DNA of 64,000 bases, from the NCBI GenBank assembly GCA_022264855.1, contig JABYQU010000001.1:1178001-1242000 (forward strand), given 5' to 3'. Positions 25,042 to 36,363 of the stretch are shown here, piece by piece. How positions within the stretch are numbered: the stretch's first letter is position 1; every line of letters starts with the position of its first letter. The position numbers and the translations under genes were made by a program. The notes beneath the pieces were generated by a model. That model was not told the DNA's origin. It ran no database searches and saw only the letters and a list, made by a program, of their open reading frames with translations. This stretch comes from Lenzites betulinus. Taxonomy: Eukaryota; Basidiomycota; Agaricomycetes; Polyporales; Polyporaceae.

Positions 25042-26191
25042 GATCTTTCGGGTGGCTGCGAAGTGTGGACTGTGATGTCGCGGCATGGGAAACTCACCTG
25101 CATCGTGGATTTCGGTATAGAGCTCACGGACTCTCGCATATTACACTCGACGTTATGATATTGATAGCTCATTCTGCCTCGGTGGCAGTAATACAGGCGT
25201 TGCCCAATCATTTGACGAGATGATGTACCCGATGGTTATGCTAGTCACCTGGTCCTCGTTCCGCTAATCCAACATGAGGCTTTCGGCATTGCGCGATGTA
25301 GGGTCGAACTACTTCACATCTACTTGCTTCCATGATTGACATGACAGGTCGCCGCGCTGGAAGATGTTATATCGTTCACATGTATGCCTTCCGCAATCGA
25401 TCCTCCGGAAGTAATACACTAACCAGCGCTCGGTAGATAACGCCGCGAAATGCGCAGACTCCTATCTTGCAGCTTTATGTGCGGCAGCTCCAGGAGCTGC
25501 CTGTCCTGAGACCGCATGACCTCCGAGGCAGCATTTGGGTGACCTTCGTCAGTCGCAGGCCAAATTCATCGTCCGTTTTGACATGCCCGCGGTCCCAAAC
25601 AGTGCAAATCACGGTCGCGCTACTCAATCAACCGATGTACGTACACCCGTGTAAGGCACCCACTCGTTGTTTGTGGCAGCCACTACGGCGACGCACTAAC
25701 ACCTTCTCAACACGCCGGCGCTGCTGAAACCTCTTCTGGTGACCAGATGGCCGTCCGAGAAGTACGGCTCGGTTTATTTTGGCACAGCGTAGCCCGATGT
25801 GGTAGGCGATGTGGTTCAACACCTCGTGCTAGGCTAGCCCCCATCAATTCCCATCCCTCATACGCAAGGCCGACTCACAGAAATGGCACCTAGAGCGCTG
25901 CGCTGCCGTTAATTTGCAACGACAAGATCAACGCGATTGACAAGCGGTGTCGCCGTTGCGAGCGAAACGGACCACATTCCGACGTTCATGCCGCCCGTAT
26001 GGTCCGAATTCTATCACGGCGGGATTATGGGCCCCGGGTACGGTTGAATACATATGTATAGGCATGCGGGTGGTCGTCGTGTTGCCCGCGTTGTCTTGCG
26101 AAGCCGCGTCTGCCTCTTCCCTACCTCAGTCAGCACGGCTGTCCTGGCCAGAGATGCATCACGCAGGTGTGTGCTATTCATCTCACGGCAT
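25042..26191. other. Intergenic region after TFB1
   Basis: No exon, transposon end or RNA gene was recognised in this 1.15 kb. It is AT-richer than the flanking genes. An open frame continues upstream of the next gene's ATG from about 26054, so a longer N-terminus there is possible but has no supporting motif. Confidence 0.5.
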
Positions 26192-27932
26192 ATGATTTCC
26201 AGGATAGTTAACAACACCCCAGCACAATCTGACGTGCATTCGCCGCCGTCCCCGATGCATAACCGTATCCTCTCCGAAGCCACCATCTCGCCGGAGGTTC
26301 ACTCCCCGAACTCGCTTCAGGATGCATTCTCGACGATGCGGAGCTCTACGCTGCCGTACACTGGCAATCATCATCAGCAGGACGTCGACGAGAAGGGCAT
26401 GTACAAGGGCCCGCACGCATCTGTATCGGAGCAGCGCGAATCCAGCCCTGAGACGAGTGTAAAAGTGGGCACATGGCTCAAGATCACGACCTACTACGAC
26501 GTCGCGTACCACAAGCTGAAGCAGCACTGGATTCTGTTTTGCATATTCCTCCTTGCCGGTATTGTCAGCTGCAGTCTTGCGATCGGATGGGCGTTCCGCT
26601 TGAAGACGTTCAATATCGCCGACCCGGACAGCATACTTGATTCCATCGTGCGTAAATTCCGTTGCTACCGCTTGTCCCAAGGATCGGCTGCTGAGATGTG
26701 TGTGTACGAATAGGTGCAGCTTTCGGCGAACCTCGTGGATGTCGACCCGTCGGGGCAGGAGATGACGCTTGACTGGCTCATCGCCTATGAGTGCGAGTCT
26801 ATCGGGTGCCCCGATGCCAACATATTCTTTGACTCGTACGTCCGCATCTTCCCCGTCTAATCTGAGGTTCTATCGGCTGAACATCGTTTACGGCGGTATG
26901 CAGAAACACTTTGCGCATGGATCCGTCGAACCCACAGGCTCAAAGTAACGTGAAGCCCGATCCTATCTTCACGATCAACGGTGGGAACGTCCTCGCGATG
27001 AGAAACAACACCGACAGGCGGCCGAGCTCGCTGACCTTCCGGACCGACGTCGCCATCTCGAACGCCAACACCCACCGGACGCTGCAGTCGTATCCCTATG
27101 ACAAGTGAGCACCGTTTTACAATGTATCCATCACACTATCTGACATACCTGCTAGATATGCGACTCAGCTTGTTTTCTTCGCAGAGAATGCGGCTACGAA
27201 CGAGTCTATCAGCATCGCCATCGTGAAGACCACCGGAATCGCTGTGTGAGTCTCGCTCAAGCTGACACTATAACACAATTTCTTATTTGACGACACGTCA
27301 TGTAGAGGCTTCAACGTGCAGCTTCAGAACACGAGTGACATCAAAGACAACTTCGGGACGGTAATCAAGAACATCGAGGTCACTCGGGGCCCCGTGGTCA
27401 GGCTATATGCCATCTTCATTGTCATTGTCATCTGTAGGCTCCTGCGCCCCTGCCTTCAGCTTAGCTGCTAATGGGCTGACTTCTGTTTTGCGGCACAGGG
27501 CTTGTCACGCTGACGTTCATGGTCACCTGCGTTTTGAACGTCTTTTTTGGAAAGGGCATATCTTCCGGGGTTCTCGTACTCCCCATGGGCACGCTGTTCG
27601 CGTTCACCCAGCTTCGCGGAACTCTTCCCGGAGCTCCAGAGGGATTTGGTACGCCCATCGCATATCTACTCTCACCAACGACTGACTGATCCTACGCTAC
27701 TCACAGGTGCCGTCATCGACTTTATGGGTCTCCTTCCCTGCCTCGCTATCCTCACTTTCTGTGTATGTTTCCAACCATTCGCTTGATCTTGTTCGTCTGA
27801 TCCTCATCACGTCGTATGCAGTCGGTGTTCATGACTGCTATCTTCCTGCTTCGCGACCCGGAGCACGACATCCCGCGCTGGCACTGGACGAAACCAGGGG
27901 AGGGACGACGGCGGAACACCTATCCCGCCTGA
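26192..27932 (+). CDS. DUF4436-like integral membrane protein
   Basis: Eight exons (26192-26647, 26714-26835, 26904-27104, 27156-27245, 27306-27433, 27499-27648, 27707-27762, 27822-27932) give 437 residues. A cytosolic Ser/Pro/His-rich N-terminus of about 110 residues precedes a first membrane span at about 113-135. A large soluble domain of about 180 residues follows, with paired cysteines (ECESIGCPDANIFFD), repeated Asn-rich strands and the FRTDVAISNANTHRTLQSYP segment. Three or four hydrophobic spans close the protein, with a short basic tail (DIPRWHWTKPGEGRRR). This layout, one span, a beta-rich extracytosolic domain and a C-terminal bundle, matches proteins annotated with DUF4436. No enzymatic residues are evident and the function is unknown. 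An upstream in-frame ATG at 26054 exists, but the chosen one starts a better-composed N-terminus. Confidence 0.75.
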
Positions 27933-28316
27933 TGCCCTCGACTGAAACGTCCCTGCAACGGACGTTACATTTAATGAGTGAGAACGATTAGCTGCCGCAT
28001 TGTTGGTATGATTGAGCGACAGACGACCTATCGATGTTTAGCTATTGTACACCGTCGGGGACTACATTGACTGAGGTTGCCTAATGAAGTGAGTGTACTC
28101 TGTACTGTACACCTTACATGTTGTGCGTTACAATGTACCCGGCGTAAATCCAGCCCCTAGCTCGTAGAGTTTGCACTCGCACGTCAGCCGTACCTCGAGA
28201 AATTCCGATGTAGCAAGTATATTACCTCGAAAGAGTCCGACGCACAACATATCATACCGTAGCATAGCATAAGTAGTACTATTCCAAAACACATCCCCTG
28301 CGCCAACCAGACCACG
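27933..28316. other. Convergent 3' region
   Basis: This short AT-rich spacer lies between two genes that converge. It contains the 3' untranslated regions of both and nothing else that I can identify. Confidence 0.6.
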
Positions 28317-31262
28317 TTATCCGTGGTACGGACTCGGCTGCCGCTCGAGCTGTGCGCCCGACGACGTCGCGCACTCGTACAGGGTAAACATCGTGAGGAG
28401 ATGCAGGCAGATCGCGTAGAAGATGAACGCGGTCCGTGTCCGCCTATTACCCAGGATCGCACGCGTGAGCACGAGAACGCCGCGCTCCAGCACATTCAGC
28501 GACTCGTACGCCCGTGTTGCCTCCTGCACCGCGCACCGTCAGTTTCTGAAATAGAAAGGTGGAATAAAATGGGTAACACACTCGACCGCGGAACGCTTGG
28601 AAAGGATTCATCGCTTCCTCGCTATTGTACGCGTAAGCAATCAGATACTAGACGCGAGACGCTCAGGTACGTACTATCGTGCTCGATACTTGCTCATGTC
28701 GTCCGACCGTCCCGCAGCATTCGCAGGCAGCGGGTCGAGCGTGGACGGCCGCGCCGCGGAATCCTCGCGGTAGCTCTGCATGTAGCGCACCTTCTCGTAC
28801 AGCTTTAGGTTGTCGGCCTGCAGGCTCTTGACTTCTGCCCGAAGCTCCGAGATGATGTTGAACTGCTTGCGGAGCTCCTGCATGACTGTCAGATGCCCTG
28901 TAACTAGCTCAGGAGGGATGAGGACTTTACCTCTTCCAGTTCGGCGTTGCGTTGCCTGAAGCGGTCCCGCTGGGCGGTTACGATAGGGAGGATAGAGGTA
29001 TCTGCCGAGGGCGCGAAGGGTATAGGGGTATTCCTGGCCGGCGAGTCCTAGGTGACCAAGTTATAAGTTTTGCTACGGATGGCACGGATAACACAAGACC
29101 ACGCACAGTTGACTTCTTGCCCAACTCTGCTAGTACGTCCACTGGCGTCGAACGGCCATTCGCGGGGGAGGGGCTGGCGCCATTCAGACCACCGTCGCGC
29201 TGGTCCATCTGCAACAAGTCTGTCTCCAGCTTCTCGTTCAAAGCTCGCTGCTTCTCGAGTTCAGACTCGGTTGCATCGAGCTGTGACTGCACTGATTGCA
29301 GCGCGCTCTCCAGCTCGGCATGCAGGATCTATAGGTTGTACAGTGAGCCTACCACGCAATCACACCGGAAGAACTGTACGTACCCTAAACTTGGTCAGCT
29401 CCTCTAGGATGCGCTTATTCTTGGTGGCTAATAGCACTTCTAGAGGCTTGCCTTGCTGCGCGTTCGCCTTCTCCGCGTTGGGATTTGGTAGTTGCAAGCC
29501 GAGTGCCCCTCCGTTGAGCGACACATCGTCGACATCTACATCTTCATCTCCTTCCAAGCCGGCAAACTCGACGTACTAGGCAGAATTTCAGTAACATGCA
29601 TCATAAGGGATCATCAGTAGACGAACCTTCATGATCTCAAGCTCGCGCTTGATCTCGTCATAGTCAGAGTACTGCTTTAGTTTGGACCGAAGCTGGTCGA
29701 CTTCGGAAGACTATATAGATATTAGCCTGAGACGGGATAAATCTGACAATTACGATGCTGACCTTCTTCTGAACCTCTTTGGTGAGCTCGTCCACGCGCT
29801 TGGCGGTAGCAATTTGTACTTCCTCAGCGACATGTTTCTGAGCCTCAAGAGCCTGTGACAGACGATCCGTTTCCGACTCGAGCTCAGCGACCTTGGACTC
29901 GTACTCCTTGATTCTGTTCGTTGTACGCGTAAGCATGGCGCGCGAATTGTTTGTCGAAACCGGTAGGCTCACCGCTCTGCAGACTCGTGACCGGTCTTCA
30001 TAGCCTCAATCTCAGCACGGAGGAGTTCCTGTAATTAGTCTGTTAGCTATATGTCACATTGGCCTATGTGCATATTGGTATCATACATTGCGACGTTCGA
30101 CCGTGGCAACGCGGCTATTCGCATGCTCGAGGTCGGCTACCATCATGTCGAGTTCAGTAAGCTTGGCCACTACCTCCTGGTCTGTATGTGTTGAATCAAT
30201 CAGTGCAACGGAACTTCGATGTCTGTTGGACACCCACCCTGGCGCTGAGTGTGATCGAGCAGCTTGGCCTGGTTGGATTCGTGGGACATACGAAGGTCGC
30301 GGAGCTGATTCTTTGTCAGAGCCACCTGTCTCTGCAAATCCTGTTCGCTGTAAATTACGTTTAACACAGGTTTTTTGGTATCAATGATCGACGCGCGCAT
30401 ACCGCTCTTCATAGTTCCGCATCTTCTCGTCATAGGTTGCGTTGAACTCGTTCTCTTTCTGGGCGACCTTCTCTTGAATCAGGTCTTCCATCTATGGTGC
30501 GTGTTAGGTGGTATATACATTAATTTGTCATATGAGGTACCTTCTGCTCCAGCTGTTCAACTCGGGCGTCTGCCTTCTTCTTCGCGCTCTCCAGTGCGGA
30601 GACTTCATTGAGACGCTTGCGCAGCTCAGCATTCTCCTCGCGCGAACGTTGAAGTTCAAGCTCGAGTTCTCGTGCTTCAGCTACCTTCACAGTCTGGTCC
30701 TGTGATGCATGAGACGTGAACACCATCCGGTTGCCTCCTGTGCCACAGGCAACGTACCACGGCGGCCTCCAATAGAGGGTATGGATCGGGAGCCTCCGCA
30801 AGCACCTTGTAGACGTTCAGAAAGGCATTCTCTGCTGTCTTGGCACGTTTTGTCAGACTGTCTATTTCAGTCTGGTAGGCTGTCCGTAGTAAGATGAGAC
30901 CTAGTTAGAGCGTATGGCACACGTCAATCGACCCTACCTTTGAGTAGCGTCTTAAAGGCCGAGACTTTCTCTTCGTCCGGAATCTTCCTGAACTCTTGAA
31001 GGACGTGCGATATTCAGCACGCGCGACATATAGAGTGCGTAGTATACAAACCTTTGGTGCGGTCTGCAAGTGCCTTCCGTCCAACCACGCTCTCCTTCTG
31101 GTTCTCAACCAGCTCAATGCCTTGTCCGTCCAGAGTCTTTTGTAGTTCGGCGAGGTTAATGTCTACTTATAGCTCGGAATCACGCCTTTCCGCTTGATGT
31201 CCATGCCACGCACCCTTCCATGTTGCAAGAGCCCCAGAGAAGTTCTGTTCAGGAGCAGTCAT
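28317..31262 (-). CDS. COY1: Golgi CASP/COY1-family coiled-coil membrane protein
   Basis: ATG at 31262 opens MTAPEQNFSGALATWK, and a chain of short exons on the minus strand runs to the stop at 28317. Joined exons read as an almost continuous coiled coil: the N-terminal CASP signature (KTLLKAYQTEIDSLTKRAK, then AENAFLNVYKVLAEAPDP), several heptad-rich blocks, and the C-terminal block ADNLKLYEKVRYMQSY followed by the SKYRARYNSEEAMNPFQAF segment. The last 70 residues (VLERGVLVLTRAILGNRRTR, then a span FIFYAICLHLLTMFTLY) form the single C-terminal membrane anchor. CASP proteins are golgins that tether vesicles and interact genetically with SNAREs in yeast (Coy1). I checked the continuity of most junctions but not every splice site, so the internal exon borders are provisional. 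Divergent partner of the uS9m gene. Confidence 0.9.
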
Positions 31263-31592
31263 GTCCGTATGCGGAGCGTGAAGTCACCAGGCCAGTTCCC
31301 ACAGATATTTAACAGTAGCACAGCAAGCTAGAGACCCGCTCTTTGGCCAGCAACCAGCAAAGAACGCAGATAGTGTTTATGTAGAAGCCAGAGACACGCA
31401 CGGTGGCAGACCAGTACTGAGTCCTGCGCGCGTTCCTGCAATGACGTCTGTCTAGGAAAGGCAGGTTGTTCCCACACGCTACCGAAAGTCTGTTGGGCGC
31501 CTCTTCAGGAGGACTTGTACATTTCGCGGACACCTGGCTCGTCCTCGTCCTCCCTCCCCTCGTCCCCTCCTCGCCGGCCTGTCCGTGTCTCC
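31263..31592. promoter_or_regulatory. 330 bp bidirectional promoter between COY1 and MRPS9
   Basis: The two start codons at 31262 (minus) and 31593 (plus) face away from each other, separated by 330 bases. Both leaders and promoters must fit here. The right side is pyrimidine-rich just before the uS9m ATG. No TATA box is obvious, as is usual for housekeeping genes. Confidence 0.6.
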
Positions 31593-32847
31593 ATGAACAT
31601 CGCCAAGCAGGCCGCCGGGAGCGCCTTGCGCTTCAGGGCGTACGCGACCGCCGCGTACGTTCCGCCCGCATCCATGGACGGCCTCCAGCGGGCCCGGCCG
31701 CCCCCGCCCAAGCCAAAACCAGAGTCCCCGACGTTCTATACCGCCCGCGCGAACTACTATGACAACCTAGACATGCTAGAGAACGCGGTCAAGCACACCC
31801 GCTCTGCGCTCCAGACGCTGCAGCTGCTCCCTCTGCCCCGCTTCGCGCAGGAAAATCTGCCGCCTATCCGGTCGGCATGGAAGAACTTGGAGGACCTCGG
31901 CGAGAAGATACAGGCGAAGCTCACCACCACGCGATACCGTCGCGTTCTGGCTCACCTTAACCAGCTCAACCAATACCGCCGCCTTGCGGAAATGGCTGGG
32001 CATATGGAGCTGGCGCAGCGCTTAAAGCGCGTCCTGGAGCTGTATGAGAGGGAGAATAAGGACAAGGTCTTGGCAAGCGCGCAGCCCGTGTCGGCCAAGT
32101 TCGACGAGTACGGGCGGTCGTACACTATTGGACGGAGGAAGGAGAGCACGGCGCGGGTGTGGGTCATCAAGGTCCAGCCGTCCCCGGAGGAGCAAGCCGC
32201 CGCCACGGAGGTGTTAGCAGCACCGACAGAATCCGAGGCAGCGGCACCTCCACCAGAACCGACACCCCAAGACTCGGTGGTAGCGTCTGCATCTGCGACG
32301 GGAATCCCGGGCTTTGAGAGCGGCCCGCTGTCAGTAGGCCCGGTCCAGATCAAGGTGCCCACGACAAGCATTCTGATCAACAACATCCCCCTCGTGGACT
32401 ACTTGTGAGTACATGTATTCGTTCCACCGGCCTTCCGCTGAGCAAACTATGTAGCCCTCACGTCACGGACCGTGAACGCGTCGTGCGTCCGTTCCGCATC
32501 GCCGGACTCATCGGCGCCTACAATGTCTTCGCCCTCGTCCGCGGAGGCGGCAGCACTGGCCAGAGTGGCGCCCTCGCACTCGGTATTGCGAAGGGACTTG
32601 CAGTGCAGGAGCCCGACGTCGAGGCCTTGCTTCGTAAAGGTATGCCTTCCGATGTTTTTGCTGTAATCCGTTGCTCACTCGTCGCGACCCTTGCAGCGAA
32701 AATGCTCAAGCGCGACCCCCGTATGGTCGAACGTAAGAAGACCGGTAGGGCCAAGGCTCGCAAGGGCGTAAGTTCATATGTACCTATTGATGTGTACTCT
32801 CACTCACATTTTCGGTTCTCATTTAGTACACCTGGGTCAAGCGGTAG
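31593..32847 (+). CDS. MRPS9: Mitochondrial small-subunit ribosomal protein uS9m
   Basis: Four exons (31593-32404, 32455-32639, 32697-32767, 32827-32847) give 362 residues. The N-terminus ([20 protein letters not shown]) is basic and amphipathic, typical of a mitochondrial presequence. A fungal-specific helical extension of about 150 residues precedes the uS9 core. The core starts at [16 protein letters not shown], contains an Ala/Pro/Glu-rich insert, then [11 protein letters not shown], the glycine-rich [20 protein letters not shown] block, and ends [20 protein letters not shown] with a Lys/Arg C-terminal tail. In bacterial S9 that tail reaches the ribosomal P site. The last exon codes only seven residue codons including the stop, which completes the conserved tail. 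Role: mitochondrial translation. Confidence 0.95.
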
Positions 32848-33510
32848 ACACCTTCCTTGGGGTCATACGGAGCGACTCGCTATGGAACTATACATCCTCG
32901 ATGTCTATCATCGTAATATACATCTTAAACATCTTCTCACATATACGGGGGATTTAGCAATATTCTATGGCCTAGACTCCGTCAACGTCGACCCAGGAGG
33001 AGTCGGCGTCGCTGCTATTAGACTGAGGCATCGTACTCCTCAGACAGACATCCTTCTATGGCCCGGTGTCCGGATCGGGACGCGCAAATATCACAACCGT
33101 AGGTTTCCGGTGTCCCAGTAAGCACCGAGGTTATAAGCATACCCCTACTAGCTATTCCTATGTCTCCCGATATCGGCTCGACCTGGATTCGACACCCACC
33201 GCGCCCATGACGGAATGTAAGAACATCGATGCAGGGCCTTGCAAGGCTTCCTGTTCCTCAGGGATGATGGATGATCATGTACGTACAGAACACCCTGAAT
33301 GATGACCAGGACATTCACTCTGCCGCACTTAGAGCCGACTTGCCTTTCTCCGGGTCCTTCTCAGACGTACTTGGGGCGATATCGATATTAACCATGCGCG
33401 TCGCTTTCCCAGATACACATGCATATATAGCAATGCTTGACGTGTGCCGGCTTATCCTCACCACTGCATTACTCTAGTGTCTGGTGCACTCTCCCTGTCC
33501 GTTAATTGCA
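32848..33510. other. Spacer between MRPS9 and the hydrolase gene
   Basis: No coding exon or structured repeat was identified. It is AT-richer than the genes on both sides and should hold the MRPS9 3' end and the hydrolase promoter. Confidence 0.55.
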
Positions 33511-34921
33511 ATGGCCGACGACGGGTTTTTAAGCGCATGTCCCAACTCCGAGCTAGCCTCCCTACTCTCCAAGCTACCTGAGGCGCCTAAGATATTCACC
33601 GACGACCTGCCTGCAGGAAGAATCCGCTTCAAAACCGTCTTCACGGAGATCTTCCGCCGCGTTCAGAGAGCACAGCTCCCCTCAGGTACGTGCTTAACTA
33701 CTGGGGTGGATCTCTGCTCATGCCTTCTCTACAGGAAACATACGTTACCACAGACCACCAAATTCCCGTCGACGGGGGATCCATGCTCACCCGCATCTAC
33801 CGGCTGTCTACAACAGATGGATCTACCTTTCCCCTGTTCGTTTGGACCCACGGAGGAGGTGCGCCTACGTCCAACTCTCTTGTTTTGCGGATGTCTATGA
33901 TACGAGCGTCGCCGTGGCTGAAGGATTCGTTTTTGGCGACGTCGACATGGACGACTACTACTTGCGAATCCTCACTGTGGACCTTCAGGTTGCTATCGCG
34001 AACGTAGAATATAGGTGAGGGTCACTCTCGCTCAAAGGTACTCGAATATCATGAGATCTGCAGGTTAGCACCGGAGCATCCATTTCCTGCGAGCCTCAAC
34101 AACGCATATGCAGCTCTGAAATGGGTAAGTCATTCTAAACGCTGCACAGGGAATGTTATTCTGATACTTGCGCAGATTATCCAGTATGCGAAAAGCTTTC
34201 AGGGAGACCCCCCCAAGGGCGTCATCATCGGCGGACAGTCTCGGACAGTCTTCGGGCGCAAACTTCCCGGCCGTGATAGCGCACCGCGCCAAGCACGATC
34301 CTTTTTTCGCGAAGCATCCCATCACTGGACAGGTTCTTCACATTCCCGTTCTCTTGCATCCAGATGCCACTCCGAAGAAGTACGTCTTGCTCGTCTGGTA
34401 CATGTACGCCAGACGTCCGCTGACATCCGTTCCTTGAAGATACGCGGACAAGCTGACTTCGTACGTGGACAACTACGACAAGCGCAACCTGAACGAAGGG
34501 CATATGCGTGATTACTTCGGTTTGTGCACACATCTGTCATGTGCATTGACATTCTGCTGAACGTCCATGTCTCGCAGAGAAACTACAGGGTCCAGCGAAC
34601 GATCCGGAGGTCTCGGTTCTTCTCCAGCCGTCCTTCACCGGTCTCCCGCCTGCGTACATCCAAGTCTGTGGTAGAGACCCTCTTAAGGACGAAGGGCTTG
34701 TCTACGGGGAAATTCTCAAAGGATCTGCGGTCCCTGTCAAAGTCGATCTGTAAGTCGCGGTTGCGTGTGCTCGCCTTCCCGGGCCTAACTCCCTGCGCAG
34801 GTACCCTGGCGTGCCTCACGGGTTCCATCTGGTGTACCCAACGAGCCAGCTCGCACTGCAGATGGATAAAGACTTTCGTGCGGGCATCCGTTGGCTCCTC
34901 AGTCGTCGGGGGGCTGCGTGA
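33511..34921 (+). pseudogene. Alpha/beta hydrolase (HSL-type), frameshifted at the nucleophile elbow
   Basis: Eight exon segments are recognisable: 33511-33685, 33754-33858, 33924-34014, 34064-34124, 34176-34379, 34440-34519, 34578-34749 and 34801-34921. The first-intron acceptor is ambiguous. The oxyanion-hole motif HGGG lies at about residues 91-94 in WTHGGGFVFGDVD, followed by NVEYRLAPEHPFPA. The expected Ser nucleophile motif GQSSG sits at 34231-34256, and exactly there the decamer CGGACAGTCT is present twice in tandem. The extra ten bases shift the frame after residue 166. The sequence resumes in another frame with SSGANFPAVIAHRAK, then the Asp region (CGRDPLKDEG) and the His region (GVPHGFHLVYP). 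Without the extra copy the exon phases sum to 333 codons. The fold is that of hormone-sensitive-lipase-like esterases; the substrate is unknown. It is either a recent loss-of-function allele or a sequence error. Confidence 0.78.
34232..34251 (+). repeat. 10 bp tandem duplication (CGGACAGTCT x2)
   Basis: Two perfect adjacent copies, 34232-34241 and 34242-34251, lie inside the exon coding the catalytic serine motif of the alpha/beta hydrolase. The duplication adds one base to the frame and disrupts the protein. Perfect identity of the copies suggests a recent slippage or duplication event. Confidence 0.9.
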
Positions 34922-36363
34922 AAACTCAGACTAGTACCATTGCTTACGCCTGGCATCGTGTACCACTTTGCTTTGGATGTGTACCAATCGTCTCCCATAT
35001 AACTTGAACCTCGATGTAAATCGACGGCCTCACATACATACATAGCTATAGCTACCACTCTTTATGGACCAAAATCATTACAGTCATCCATTCAGTTCGC
35101 TCTCGATGAGATCAAATGTGACTCCATCGCACACAAACTGCACAGTGCATGCACATTAATATTGTGCCTGGCAGATATTTTTGGTCGAGCCAGGTATGAG
35201 GACATAATTGTATTAGTTTTGGGTACTAAGGTTGGCCTCATCCATTATTGACCAATGCCACGCGAGCGAGCGTGACATTTCACTGTAAAGCTATCTCGTC
35301 TCGTGTTTTGTCGCAAATCGCAATTTCTTCCGCAAGAGATCGTAGGGAATTGCGCTCCAAACAAACTCTCGCGAGCAGTATTTTGATAGGGCAAGATTCA
35401 AAGGAGGAGATAGTTCTACACTGTTTTCCGGACGGTCACACATGGGCGCTTCAGGACGCTTTTTGGGTGGGGTCACACCGCGTCACCCGCACGTGGCATT
35501 GGTCAATGATGGATGAGGCCAACCTTACAGGTATAGCAATTCCTTCACAGTTTGAATGTGTACAAACGAACATATATTGTTCTACTGAGAGGCCAGCCTA
35601 GCGTAGCAAAAATCGTCAGCAACCGCAGTAAATTTTCGCACACGACACATCGAGAGGGAAGGATCAGAATTGCAGAAGTAAAAGGTAGTCATCAACTGGT
35701 CGTAGACCATTAGACTGTTGAGCTTGATATGTGATTGGTATTCATCATAGAAGAGACGCACCGCAGACCCGAACGGTCCGCGGGATGCGTGGACATTGGA
35801 GAGTAACGGGATGAAAGGAAGCGGTACTCACGTTATCTACAACACGCAGAACCTTGATTGCGAGGCAATGTTGATCCACGGATAGAGAGCAGCTGAGGGG
35901 GATGAGCAGAGACGGAATGGGGATCCGGTAGACGCGACGCGCAAATTTATGAGTGCAATGGTATTCCCACGGGTCGGCATATGCCGTAGATCCTTGTTAG
36001 GCAAGCGTAGTGATGGTAAGGAATTTGGCGAACAATCCTGGTGCTTCATCATAGCCTGCGAGCGTCGTGTAGCAAGTGAGGAATGCCGTAGTTTCCAAAG
36101 TTGTTGATAAATCAGAGAGGCTGGCCGTGGCGAGGAATTTTCTACATCGTTCATGGGCGGACACACGAGCGGTACAGAATGTGCAGACCGAAGGTCACGG
36201 GTGCTACTGCACGCAGGACGCGACTGAGATGGGATTGAATCGTGGTAGAAGCAAGGCGAAGGGGAAAACATAAACAGTAGAAAGTAATAATGTAAGTACG
36301 CAAAAGGTCCACCCAAGCAACATCGCCCCGGAACAAGATCTCCGCATAAATGCGCGGGGATGG
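34922..36363. other. Convergent intergenic region containing a MITE
   Basis: This 1.4 kb between two converging genes carries no coding exon I can support. It contains a TA-flanked inverted-repeat element at 35227-35527. The stretch from about 35,850 to 36,363 has open frames on the minus strand that run into the BRE1 3' end without family motifs. Confidence 0.55.
35227..35527. mobile_element. Non-autonomous DNA transposon (MITE) with TA target site and 34 bp TIRs
   Basis: The ends form an almost perfect inverted repeat: AGGTTGGCCTCATCCAT begins at 35229 and its complement ends at 35525. The match extends to 34 bases, through CAATGCCACG, with one mismatch. Both ends are bordered by TA, the target duplication of Tc1/mariner-type elements. 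The element is about 300 bp and has no coding capacity, like Stowaway-type MITEs. A CCAAT-like sequence lies inside each arm. No autonomous partner is present in the window. The superfamily rests on the TA borders only. Confidence 0.8.
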
